Source of the DNA: CAZSIA01 sp045126355
Lineage (GTDB): Bacteria; Bacillota_I; Bacilli_A; Acholeplasmatales; Anaeroplasmataceae
DNA length: 13,773 nucleotides
Assembly: GCA_045126355.1 (NCBI GenBank)
Contig: JBGVOE010000067.1
Coordinates: forward strand, 1-13,773
Direction of reading: 5' to 3'
Shown: in pieces, positions 5,782 to 13,553 of the stretch
How positions within the stretch are numbered: the first letter of the stretch is position 1
Layout of the letters: the number at the start of each line of letters is the position of its first letter
Program-made: the position numbers and the translations under genes
The notes under the pieces: generated by a model
What the model saw: the letters and a program-made list of their open reading frames with translations, nothing else
The model's database searches: none
Told to the model about the DNA's origin: nothing

Positions 5782-8244
5782 TTGAAAAGATTACTACCAT
5801 TATTAATTTCTATAGCTGGTTTTGCTGCATCTTTATATTTTGCTTATATATATGAGTTAGAACCAAAACTAGATACATTAGAAATTCGTGATTATATAAT
5901 TTATGCATTAGTAATTGTTTTACCACTTCTAATTGGTGTTTTAATTATGTTGGTTGCTTATAGTAAAAAAGATAAAAAAATCACATGGTTAAAAAATAGA
6001 TTAGAACAGTGGAGTAATTTAAGCGTTCATGTAAATAAAGCTGGTGATGAAGTTTTCTCTGAATTGCCACTTGGTATTATGATTTATGATGAACAATATG
6101 ATGTTAAATGGGTTAACCGTTTTGCTAAAAAGATTTTTAGTAGTGAATTACTTGAACTTCCTATGGCAGAGATTAGTGAACAATTAAAAGATAAAGTACT
6201 AGCTGAAGAAAATACTTTTACAATTGAAGTTTCTGGCAAATTCTATGAAATTATCCACAAAATTGATAGTAGAATTATTTATCTATTTGATATTACTGAA
6301 GAAGTTCAAATTAAAAAGCAATATGAAGATAGAACTCCTGCTATTGGTATTATCATTATGGATAACTTAGAAATGGAAACTAAAGGTTTTGATATTCAAG
6401 AAACTGTTAGAATTCGTGGTTTATACTTAGGTGAGATTTCTAAGTGGTGTGAAAAATATAACGCTTATTTAAAGAGTTATGATGATGACAGTTTAGTTAT
6501 TGCGTTTGATAAAGCGTCACTGCAACTTATGATGCAAGAAAAGTTTGATGTTTTAGAGCATGTTAGAAATATCTCAGCTGAACATGGTATACGAGTTACA
6601 CTTTCAATGGGTATTGCTTGTGGTGATATTAGTTATGAAGATTTAGGTGCTCAAGCACAAAGTTCAATTAATTTGGCTGAAAAACGTGGTGGAGACCAAG
6701 CAGTTGTTAATATTTTAGGTGAAAAGATTCAGTACTTTGGTGCTACATCAAACGCCTTAGAAAAGAATAACTTATCAGCTGCTAGAGCTAACACTTTAGC
6801 TTTAAAAGAAGCAATTGATAACTCTAGTAATGTTTATATTATGGGTCATATTATGGCTGACTGTGATGCACTTGGAGCGATGATTGGTACATTAAGATTA
6901 GCTTTATCAAGTAAAAAAGTTGCTAAAGTTATTATTGATTATGATCGCATTGATGTTACTAGTCAAAAACTTTATAACGAAATAAAAACAAATGCTCCTG
7001 AGTTATTCAGTCATTTTGTTACAAGTGATGAAGTTATAGATGTTACAAATGAATCACTTATGTTATTAGTTGATACGCAATCACCAAAAATTGCAATGAA
7101 TGAAGTAGTGTTACAAAAATTTAGAAGAATTGCTGTTATTGACCATCACCGTAGTAGTGAAGATGCATTCGTTGATACAGTATTCTCATATGTTGAACCT
7201 TACGCTTCAAGTACTGTTGAGTTAGTAAGTGAAATGTTAAACTTCTATCAAAAAGAACGAGTAGAAATTTCTGGTTTTGAAGCTACTATAATGCTTGCTG
7301 GTGTGGTTGTAGATACAAACAATTTCACATTTAGATGTGGAACTAGAACATTTGAAGCTGCCGCTAACCTTCGTGAGTATGGCGCTGATATGATTGAAAT
7401 TAGACGTCTACTTCGTAATGAATTAGAATTACAATTATCTTTAGCTAAATATGTTCAATTAAGTGAAATTATTTTAGATAACTTTGCTGTTACAGTAGTT
7501 GATGAGAAAGAAATAATTACTGATAGAACAATGTTAGCAAAAATTGCTGAACAACTTTTAAATATTGAAGGTATGGAAGCTGCATTTGCAATTGCGCATA
7601 TTTCTGATGGCCTAAGACATGGTGTAGCGATAAGTGCTCGTAGTTATAAGAGTGTTAACGTACAATTAATTATGGAAGAAATGGGTGGTGGAGGTCACTT
7701 AAATAGTGCTGCTACTCAAATATATGATGTAAGTTGTAATGAAGTTAAAGAACAATTAGTCGCAATCTTAAAACGCGACTTCGAAATAGGAGATGAATTT
7801 ATGAAAGTTATTTTATTAGAAGATGTTAAAGGTAGAGGAGTTAAAAACCAAGTTATCGATGTAGCCGTTGGATTTGGTAACTACTTAATCTCTAACAAAA
7901 AAGGTGTTTTAGCTACTGATGAGGCTTTAGCTAAACTTAAAGAAGATTTGCATCAAGCTCAAGTAGAAGCTGAAGAACAAAAGAAAATGATGCAAAAAAT
8001 CAAAGAAGAAATTGAAGAAAAATGTGTTAATATTTACATTAAAATTGGTACTGATGGAAAATTATTCGGTCATGTTACTACAAAACAAATCGTTGAAGAA
8101 TTTGAAGCGCAAACTGGCATTAGACTTGATAAACGTAAAGTATCTTTACCAGTTGAAATTAATGCATTAGGTGTTTATATTGCTGTAGTAGATTTACATA
8201 AAGAGGTTAAAGCAAACCTTGAAATTAATGTATTAGAAAAATAG
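5782..8244 (+). CDS. gdpP-rplI: GdpP c-di-AMP phosphodiesterase fused to ribosomal protein L9
   Basis: Residues 1-673 are a GdpP/YybT protein. Two membrane helices (about 4-20 and 35-60) come first, then a PAS-like domain, a degenerate GGDEF domain (about 187-310, ending in a GGDQA motif) and a DHH-DHHA1 phosphoesterase. DHH motifs are intact: GHIMADCDA (355-363), Asp431 in VDTQ, DHH at 454-456 and GGGGH at 635-639. The family hydrolyses the signal molecule c-di-AMP in the cytoplasm. The frame then runs without a stop into a complete L9 (674-820), only about 27 residues after the last DHHA1 motif. GdpP is usually about 650-660 residues, so the extra length is L9. I chose TTG 5782 because AGGTGA (5771-5776) lies five bases upstream. 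An in-frame GTG at 5773 is inside that site. Confidence 0.9.
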   Translation: MKRLLPLLISIAGFAASLYFAYIYELEPKLDTLEIRDYIIYALVIVLPLLIGVLIMLVAYSKKDKKITWLKNRLEQWSNLSVHVNKAGDEVFSELPLGIMIYDEQYDVKWVNRFAKKIFSSELLELPMAEISEQLKDKVLAEENTFTIEVSGKFYEIIHKIDSRIIYLFDITEEVQIKKQYEDRTPAIGIIIMDNLEMETKGFDIQETVRIRGLYLGEISKWCEKYNAYLKSYDDDSLVIAFDKASLQLMMQEKFDVLEHVRNISAEHGIRVTLSMGIACGDISYEDLGAQAQSSINLAEKRGGDQAVVNILGEKIQYFGATSNALEKNNLSAARANTLALKEAIDNSSNVYIMGHIMADCDALGAMIGTLRLALSSKKVAKVIIDYDRIDVTSQKLYNEIKTNAPELFSHFVTSDEVIDVTNESLMLLVDTQSPKIAMNEVVLQKFRRIAVIDHHRSSEDAFVDTVFSYVEPYASSTVELVSEMLNFYQKERVEISGFEATIMLAGVVVDTNNFTFRCGTRTFEAAANLREYGADMIEIRRLLRNELELQLSLAKYVQLSEIILDNFAVTVVDEKEIITDRTMLAKIAEQLLNIEGMEAAFAIAHISDGLRHGVAISARSYKSVNVQLIMEEMGGGGHLNSAATQIYDVSCNEVKEQLVAILKRDFEIGDEFMKVILLEDVKGRGVKNQVIDVAVGFGNYLISNKKGVLATDEALAKLKEDLHQAQVEAEEQKKMMQKIKEEIEEKCVNIYIKIGTDGKLFGHVTTKQIVEEFEAQTGIRLDKRKVSLPVEINALGVYIAVVDLHKEVKANLEINVLEK
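7788..7792 (+). promoter_or_regulatory. Ribosome binding site for L9 inside the gdpP frame
   Basis: AGGAG at 7788-7792 stands eight bases before ATG 7801, an ideal Shine-Dalgarno distance. It lies within the last GdpP codons (EIGDEF). It argues that L9 is, or recently was, started separately even though no stop codon divides the two coding parts. Confidence 0.75.
7801..8244 (+). CDS. rplI: Ribosomal protein bL9 (in-frame 3' part of the gdpP fusion)
   Basis: The 147 residues from ATG 7801 form a full-length bL9, the usual size. The N-terminal rRNA-binding domain starts MKVILLEDVKGRG and includes VGFGNYLISNKKG. A long charged helix (about residues 42-80) follows, then a C-terminal domain starting about VNIYIKIGTDGKLFG. 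L9 binds 23S rRNA near the L1 stalk and helps keep the reading frame. Nothing essential is missing, so the fusion has not decayed. With its own ribosome site at 7788-7792, free L9 could be made from the same message. If only the fusion is made, L9 would be tethered to a membrane protein. The order gdpP, rplI, dnaB is the normal Firmicutes arrangement. Confidence 0.9.
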   Translation: MKVILLEDVKGRGVKNQVIDVAVGFGNYLISNKKGVLATDEALAKLKEDLHQAQVEAEEQKKMMQKIKEEIEEKCVNIYIKIGTDGKLFGHVTTKQIVEEFEAQTGIRLDKRKVSLPVEINALGVYIAVVDLHKEVKANLEINVLEK

Positions 8245-8267
8245 TTAGACTTTAGGAGAGTGATATC

Positions 8268-9605
8268 ATGGCTCAAAATGTTCCTTACAATTTAGAAGCA
8301 GAACAAGCGATACTAGGGTGCGTATTGATTGAGAATGAAATTATGACTGCACTTTCTGATGAAATGAAGGTTCAAGATTTTTATGATCGTCGTCATCAAA
8401 TCATTTTCTCTGCTATGTTAAATATTTGTAAGAGTCAAATGCAAATTGACTTTACAACTTTAATTGCTGAATTACAAACAAAAAATCAATTAATCGAAGC
8501 TGGTGGTGCAGTTTATTTATCAAGCTTAATTGACGCTGTCTATACAACTGCAAATATTAGTGACTATATTCAAATAGTACAAGACGCAGCTTTAAAAAGA
8601 AATGTAATTGCTGCCGCTACAAGTATTGCTGAAGCTGGTTATAATGCTAATTATGATTCTGCTGGTTATATTGATTATGCGGAAAGATTACTTTTAGATT
8701 TAGCTAAACGTAGAAGAACTGAAGGATTTGTTCCAATTGAAACAGTTTTAGAAAATGTAAAAAATATTATGTTAGCTAACCGTGCTAGAGATGGTGAACT
8801 TACAGGTTTATCTACTGGATTTGAAAAATTAGATGAAATAACATTAGGATTACAAAAAGATAACTTAATTATTTTAGCCGCACGTCCTGCAATGGGTAAG
8901 AGTGCCTTTGCCATGAATATAGCGATTAATGCTGCTACTAATAATGTAAAAGAGACAGGAGAACCAATTAGTGTTGCATTATTCTCACTGGAAATGAGTC
9001 AAGAACAAATTGTGCAAAGAATGACTGCTGCACAAGCTAGAGTTAACTTAACTAATATTCAAAAAGGTACATTAACTCAAAAAGAAATGTTATTAGTTGA
9101 ATCTGCTAATGATGACTTAGCTGCTTTAAATGTTTACTTCTGTGACCAAGGAACTGTAACTGTTGCTGATATCAGAGCTAAATGTCGTAAACAAAAAGCA
9201 AGTGGTGGATTAGATTTAGTTATTATCGACTACTTACAATTAATTAATGGTTCTTCTAAAGGTGGAAACCGTCAAGAAGAAGTAGGTAATATCTCTCGTA
9301 GCCTAAAACAAATGGCCAGGGAATTAGGAGTTCCTGTTATTGCATTATCACAAGTATCTCGTAAATTAGAAGACCGTGAAGACAAACGTCCTAACATGTC
9401 AGATTTACGTGAATCAGGATCAATCGAACAAGATGCCGATATCATCATGTTCTTATACCGTGAAGGTTATTATAATAAAAATACTGAAAAAGTATCAAAC
9501 TTAACTGAACTTATCATTGCGAAAAACCGTGGTGGGGTTACAGGTACATTAGAATTCTTATTCCAAGGGGAATATCAATTATTTACAACATATATAGGAA
9601 ATTAA
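8268..9605 (+). CDS. dnaB: Replicative DNA helicase DnaB
   Basis: The 445-residue protein has the normal DnaB length and order. The N-terminal primase-interacting domain (about 1-105, starting VPYNLEAEQAILGC) is followed by a RecA-like hexameric helicase domain. Walker A is ARPAMGKS (205-212). Walker B is LVIIDYLQLI with Asp321. Further motifs are LFSLEMS, the ARELGVPVIALSQVSR segment and RESGSIEQDADIIMFLYR. It unwinds DNA ahead of the replication fork using ATP. AGGAG (8254-8258) lies nine bases before ATG 8268, and the gene starts 23 bases after the rplI stop. No intein or insertion interrupts it. It is called dnaC in Bacillus. Confidence 0.97.
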   Translation: MAQNVPYNLEAEQAILGCVLIENEIMTALSDEMKVQDFYDRRHQIIFSAMLNICKSQMQIDFTTLIAELQTKNQLIEAGGAVYLSSLIDAVYTTANISDYIQIVQDAALKRNVIAAATSIAEAGYNANYDSAGYIDYAERLLLDLAKRRRTEGFVPIETVLENVKNIMLANRARDGELTGLSTGFEKLDEITLGLQKDNLIILAARPAMGKSAFAMNIAINAATNNVKETGEPISVALFSLEMSQEQIVQRMTAAQARVNLTNIQKGTLTQKEMLLVESANDDLAALNVYFCDQGTVTVADIRAKCRKQKASGGLDLVIIDYLQLINGSSKGGNRQEEVGNISRSLKQMARELGVPVIALSQVSRKLEDREDKRPNMSDLRESGSIEQDADIIMFLYREGYYNKNTEKVSNLTELIIAKNRGGVTGTLEFLFQGEYQLFTTYIGN

Positions 9606-9620
9606 TTAGAGGTTTTAAAC

Positions 9621-10691
9621 ATGTTAAAAAGATTAGAAAATTATGCTTTAAGATATAATGAAATCAATGAAGAATTAATGAAACCAGAAATTTGTATGGA
9701 CATTAAGAAAATGACAGCTTTATCTAAAGAACAACGTTCAATTGCTAAAATTGTTGAATGTTATACTGAATATAAAAGATGTCTAGAAAGCATTGAAGAT
9801 TTAAAAGAAATGAGAAAAGACCCTGATCCAGAATTAGCTGAAATGGCTGAAATGGAATTAGAGGAAACAAAGAGTAGGGTAGTACAATTAGAAGAAGAAA
9901 TTAAAGTTTTACTTTTACCAAAAGATCCTAACGATGATAAAAACGTTATTGTTGAAATTCGTGGTGCCGCTGGTGGAGATGAAGCTAATATTTTTGCTGG
10001 TGATTTATATAGAATGTATGCAAGATATGCTGAATCTAAAGGCTGGAAAGTAGAAGTATTAGACGCTATGGATAGTGAAATGGGAGGATTCTCTCAAATC
10101 GAATTTAAAATTAGTGGAGACTCTGTTTATTCATTCTTAAAATATGAATCAGGAGCACACCGTGTTCAACGTATCCCAGTAACTGAAGCGAATGGACGTA
10201 TCCAAACATCTACAGCTACTGTATTAGTAATGCCTGAGGCTGAAGATATCGAATTTGATTTAGATATGAATGATTTACGTATTGATACATTCTGTTCAAG
10301 TGGACCTGGTGGTCAATCAGTAAATACTACTAAATCAGCTGTACGTGTTACACATATTCCAACAGGTATTGCTGTTGCATCACAAGTTCATAAATCACAA
10401 CACGAAAATAAAGCTGCAGCTATTCAATTAATTAGAACACGTTTATACAATCAATTATTAGAAGAACAAGCTGCTAAAGATGGTCAAACACGTCAAGCAT
10501 TAATTGGTCGTGGTGATCGTAGTGAGAAAATTAGAACTTATAACTATCCTCAAAACCGTGTAACAGATCATAGAATTGGCTTTACAATTCAAAGATTAGA
10601 CGCAATTATTGAAGGTAAATTAGACTTAGTAATTAATGAGTTAATCGCTGAAGACCAAAAACGTAAATTATCTGGAGAAAAAGAAGATTAA
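9621..10691 (+). CDS. prfA: Peptide chain release factor 1 (RF1)
   Basis: The 356-residue protein has the usual RF1 length. The stop-codon reading motif is P-V-T at 186-188, the P-x-T form typical of RF1 rather than the SPF of RF2, so it should read UAA and UAG. The GGQ motif that releases the peptide is at 230-232 (SSGPGGQSVN). The N-terminal helical domain and the AGGDEAN segment are intact. AGAGG (9608-9612) is eight bases before the ATG, and the gap from dnaB is 15 bases. The methyltransferase gene prmC, often next to prfA, is not in this window. Every gene here ends in TAA or TAG, the codons RF1 handles. Confidence 0.97.
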   Translation: MLKRLENYALRYNEINEELMKPEICMDIKKMTALSKEQRSIAKIVECYTEYKRCLESIEDLKEMRKDPDPELAEMAEMELEETKSRVVQLEEEIKVLLLPKDPNDDKNVIVEIRGAAGGDEANIFAGDLYRMYARYAESKGWKVEVLDAMDSEMGGFSQIEFKISGDSVYSFLKYESGAHRVQRIPVTEANGRIQTSTATVLVMPEAEDIEFDLDMNDLRIDTFCSSGPGGQSVNTTKSAVRVTHIPTGIAVASQVHKSQHENKAAAIQLIRTRLYNQLLEEQAAKDGQTRQALIGRGDRSEKIRTYNYPQNRVTDHRIGFTIQRLDAIIEGKLDLVINELIAEDQKRKLSGEKED

Positions 10692-10724
10692 TATAAAAAA
10701 GTATTTTTTGTAAGGGGTGATGTT

Positions 10725-11453
10725 GTGGCCATTACGACATTTGTACGTAAAGAGAAAAAATATTTAATATCGGAAGAACAAAGAGAAAAGTTATTAGAGA
10801 TTTTACCTAAATACATGGTCTATGATGCTTATTGTCAAAATGGTAATAAGTACACTGTAAATAACGTCTACTTTGATACGCCTACTTATAACGTTATTAG
10901 ATATTCTTTATCTAAACCTACTTACAAAGCAAAATTAAGAATCAGAAGTTATATAACCGAAGCTATAGATTCTAGTGTAGTTTTCTTAGAAATGAAGAAA
11001 AAATACATGGGTGTTGTAAACAAAAGGAGAATAGTTGGTAATCTAAAAGATGTTGAAACTTTTATAAATACTAGAACTAGACCTAAGGTTTTATCACCAC
11101 AACAAAAACAAATATTTGATGAAATAGAATATGTATTAGATGTAGAAGATGTCAAACCAGCTGTGTATTTAAGCTATATAAGAACCGCTTTATTTGATCG
11201 AAACGATAAAGATGTCAGAGTGACAATTGATGAAGATATAATAGCTAGAACAACAGAAGTTAGTTTAAGAGAAAAACGCTATGGTACGCCACTTTTACCA
11301 CAGGGTTACTATTTAATGGAAATAAAAGTTCATGGAGCTTTTCCACTTTGGTTAGCTAATATATTAACTGAATTAAATATTCATCCAACCTCATATTCAA
11401 AATACGGCAATTTTTATTTAAAAAAAGTAAAGGAGAGAATTTCGAATGAATAA
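10725..11453 (+). CDS. VTC/CYTH-type polyphosphate polymerase domain protein
   Basis: The 242-residue protein is a single VTC domain of the triphosphate-tunnel fold. Charged strand motifs appear in order: RKEKKYLI (8-15), a YFDTPTYNVIRY segment, KLRIRSY, LEMKKKYMG..NKRR, YLSYIRTALFD, VTIDEDI, MEIKVHG, and a final SKYGNFYLKK. These acidic and basic residues line the tunnel that holds nucleotide or polyphosphate in known VTC proteins. Bacterial members are annotated by homology only, so actual polyphosphate synthesis is unproven. It starts at GTG 10725 with AAGGGG seven bases upstream, 33 bases after prfA. Its stop overlaps the DUF4956 gene by eight bases. That pairing recurs in many bacteria and suggests a joint membrane function. 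Confidence 0.88.
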   Translation: MAITTFVRKEKKYLISEEQREKLLEILPKYMVYDAYCQNGNKYTVNNVYFDTPTYNVIRYSLSKPTYKAKLRIRSYITEAIDSSVVFLEMKKKYMGVVNKRRIVGNLKDVETFINTRTRPKVLSPQQKQIFDEIEYVLDVEDVKPAVYLSYIRTALFDRNDKDVRVTIDEDIIARTTEVSLREKRYGTPLLPQGYYLMEIKVHGAFPLWLANILTELNIHPTSYSKYGNFYLKKVKERISNE

Positions 11454-12162
11454 ACTGATACTTTCATTAGGAAACATTTTTGAGATCGATTCGATCAACC
11501 AAGAAATTAATTTAACATTAGAGGCAGCTATCTTAGTTACATTAGTTTCATTAGCTCTAGGGGTATTCTTAAGCTTAATTTATTTATTTACCCATCGTAA
11601 AAGTGGTTATATGCCAAGTATGCCTACTACACTAATCGTCTTACCAGTAGTTGTATCAACTGTAATTATGTTAGTAGGGACAAACTATGCGAGTGCATTT
11701 GCATTAGCTGGTGTATTCACATTAATTAGATTCCGTTCAGAACCTGGTGATCCAAAAGATATCTCTTATATCTTCGCAATTGTTTCTGCGGGATTATGTT
11801 GCGGTATGGGATTTGTCTTATACGCAGTAGCGATTTGTGTATTATTAGGAATTATTTTATTAGTTTTATATTTTATTAAATATGGTGAAGTTAAAAAAAC
11901 AGATTTAAAATTAAAAGTATTAATTCCTGAAGATTTAAATTTTGAACATGCATTTGATGATATTTTTACTAAATATAATGTAAAAGCTGCTTTAGATAAA
12001 GTTAAAACAGCTGACTTTGGGACTATTTATGAACTTATTTATAGATTAAATGTTCCTTCAGATTTCAAACAAAAAGAATTTATTGATGAATTAAGAACTA
12101 GAAATGGTAACTTAAATATCATCTTAACTTTAACTGATAACCTATATACAAAGAATTCATAG
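11446..12162 (+). CDS. DUF4956 membrane protein
   Basis: The 238-residue protein has about four membrane helices (roughly residues 26-48, 61-81, 83-120 split by a loop, and 122-148). The family's conserved segment LAGVFTLIRFRSEPGDPKDISYIF is present in the loop region. A cytoplasmic domain of about 90 residues follows (KLKVLIPEDL to the end). The biochemical role of DUF4956 is not known. It is almost always next to a VTC-domain protein, and often to a CotH kinase gene, which is absent here. AGGAGAG (11431-11437) precedes ATG 11446, and the eight-base overlap with the VTC gene points to translational coupling. It is the last gene of the long operon. Confidence 0.88.
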   Translation: MNKLILSLGNIFEIDSINQEINLTLEAAILVTLVSLALGVFLSLIYLFTHRKSGYMPSMPTTLIVLPVVVSTVIMLVGTNYASAFALAGVFTLIRFRSEPGDPKDISYIFAIVSAGLCCGMGFVLYAVAICVLLGIILLVLYFIKYGEVKKTDLKLKVLIPEDLNFEHAFDDIFTKYNVKAALDKVKTADFGTIYELIYRLNVPSDFKQKEFIDELRTRNGNLNIILTLTDNLYTKNS

Positions 12163-12191
12163 TTCAGCAAAATTGCTGAACTTTTCTTTTT
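12162..12191 (+). terminator. Terminator ending the gdpP to DUF4956 operon
   Basis: GTTCAGCA (12162-12169) pairs with TGCTGAAC (12174-12181) across an AAAT loop, followed by TTTTCTTTTT. The T-tract overlaps the stop codon of the convergent RhuM gene (12190-12192), so the two opposing units are packed with no spare DNA. Confidence 0.9.
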
Positions 12192-13077
12192 ATATATACC
12201 TATTTAGCAATTCTTCTATACAAATACTTTCAAGTTTAGAGATATGACTTATCTTTTTGCCAATATCTTTAATACTAGATCCAATATTATATAATTCGCT
12301 ATCGATAATAATAAATCTATCATGATAAATATTTGTTCTAATAACATTTAAAGTGTGATTGGTTTGAAATAAAGATATTTCTCTATTAGAAAGTGGTGTA
12401 TGAGAAGCAATATAAATACTAATATCAACATTTATATCCGTCATCATTTCTAATACTGAATAATCTAAATATGAATCAATTATAATTATTCTATTAGTAG
12501 CTTTTTTAAATAAATTTTTAATAAAAGAATAACCTTCATATAACTGTCCATCATAAAAGATTTTATCTTTAAAGTATGTAGTAGAAGTGATTGTGTTTAA
12601 TCTTAATTCAAAATTATCCATTCTTGTATTCATTGATTCGATAATATTATTTATTTTGATAATATTATCAGAATGAGCTAAACATCGTGTTTCATTAATA
12701 GCATGTCCGTATAGTAAATATTGTTTTAAAATAGTACTTGCCCATTTTCTAAACAAAATTCCTCTTTTTGAGTTAACTCGATATCCAATAGATATAATCA
12801 TATCTAAGTTATATATTTTTATCTTTCTTTTTATTGCTCTTTCTCCTTCAAAACGAACTATTTCCATTTTGGAAATTGTTGAATTATCTAACTCATATGA
12901 TGATAAAATGTGTTTAACATGCTTATTAATTGCCGGAACGTTGACATCAAATAATTCTGCAATTTGTGTTTGTGTTAACCAAACAGTTTCTTCATTTGGA
13001 CTAACATTAACATCTAAGCTAAAATCCCCATCTTCAAATTTAATTATTTCATAATTTATTTTTTCTATATTTGTCAT
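12190..13077 (-). CDS. RhuM-family protein with PLD-like C-terminal domain
   Basis: The 295-residue protein has the RhuM N-terminal region (about residues 10-135). It includes a winged-helix-like DNA-binding part (WLTQTQIAELFDVNVPAINKHVKHI) and the hallmark YNLDMIISIGYRVNSKRG. A short coiled stretch (139-162) leads to a C-terminal domain (about 175-295) starting IFYDGQLYEGYSFI. It contains HDRFIIID (252-259) and IGSSIKDIGKK, a form like phospholipase D/nuclease domains but with Arg in place of the usual Lys. RhuM proteins have no settled role and often lie in mobile or defence regions. I chose ATG 13077 because GAGGTG stands seven bases upstream. An in-frame ATG at 13092 overlaps that site. 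The upstream relative at 13128 is 50 bases away. Confidence 0.82.
   Translation of the reverse strand: MTNIEKINYEIIKFEDGDFSLDVNVSPNEETVWLTQTQIAELFDVNVPAINKHVKHILSSYELDNSTISKMEIVRFEGERAIKRKIKIYNLDMIISIGYRVNSKRGILFRKWASTILKQYLLYGHAINETRCLAHSDNIIKINNIIESMNTRMDNFELRLNTITSTTYFKDKIFYDGQLYEGYSFIKNLFKKATNRIIIIDSYLDYSVLEMMTDINVDISIYIASHTPLSNREISLFQTNHTLNVIRTNIYHDRFIIIDSELYNIGSSIKDIGKKISHISKLESICIEELLNRYI
12664..12813 (-). repeat. 150-bp homologous segment inside the full-length RhuM gene
   Basis: It aligns without gaps to 13146-13295 in the truncated copy, at about 83% identity by hand count (about 26 mismatches). It encodes the YNLDMI to HSDN region that follows the DNA-binding part. Confidence 0.8.
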
Positions 13078-13114
13078 TATTTTACACCTCATCTTTATAG
13101 TTACAAAATGAAAT
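13050..13114 (-). repeat. 65-bp perfect direct repeat, copy at the full-length RhuM gene
   Basis: These bases are identical to 13526-13590. They cover the ribosome binding site, start codon and first nine codons of the full-length RhuM gene, plus about 37 bases upstream. Similarity goes on beyond after a five-base GAAAT duplication found only in this copy. Confidence 0.92.
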
Positions 13115-13127
13115 GAAATTACTATAA

Positions 13128-13553
13128 TTAAATTATTTTAATATTATTATCAGAATGAGCTAAGCATCTATTTTCATTAATAGCATGTCCGTACAGTAGA
13201 TATTGTTTTAATATTGAGTTTGCCCAGCGTCTAAACAATATACCGCGTTTTGATTTTACTCTGTAACCAACAGCTAAAATCATATCTAAGTTATAAAATT
13301 TAACATTGTATTTTTTTCCGTCAAAAGCAGTATGCTCAAAAAATGAGCAAACTGAATTTTCATTAAGTTCTAAATCTCTAAATATGTTTGAGATATGTCG
13401 TGTTATTGTTTTTCTGTCTTTTTCATATAATTCTGCAATTTGTGCTTGTGATAACCATACTGTCTCTTCACTTGGACTTACATTAACATCTAAACTAAAA
13501 TTTTCATCTTCAAATTTAATCAATTCATAATTTATTTTTTCTATATTTGTCAT
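13128..13553 (-). pseudogene. Truncated RhuM-family copy (DNA-binding half only)
   Basis: The 141-residue frame matches the downstream RhuM protein at the N-terminus (31 of the first 34 residues by eye) and over the segment from YNLDMILAVGYR to HAINENRCLAHSDN. It then stops at NNIKII, exactly before the PLD-like domain. The DNA-binding part between the two similar segments differs (ELYEKDRKTITRHISNIFRDLELNENSVCSFFEH) and itself matches a common RhuM type. It may be a broken gene, a small functional regulator or a silent cassette. The start ATG 13553 and GAGGTG site are the same as in the downstream copy. Stop codons follow in all nearby in-frame positions (TAA, TTA, TAG, TAA), so no simple frameshift restores the rest. 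Confidence 0.65.
13146..13295 (-). repeat. 150-bp homologous segment inside the truncated RhuM copy
   Basis: This is the partner of 12664-12813 in direct orientation. Similarity ends about 18 bases before the truncated copy's stop, where the sequence turns into the leader of the downstream gene. Confidence 0.8.

Noticed and set aside
9318..9320. AGG read as Met, as reported in some uncultured Bacilli
   Set aside because: This AGG encodes the conserved Arg of DnaB's ARELGVPVIALSQ segment, so AGG is Arg here.
304..12192. TGA read as Trp, as in Mycoplasma
   Set aside because: Trp is always TGG and every gene is full length with no in-frame TGA. Only the absence of TGA stops remains notable.
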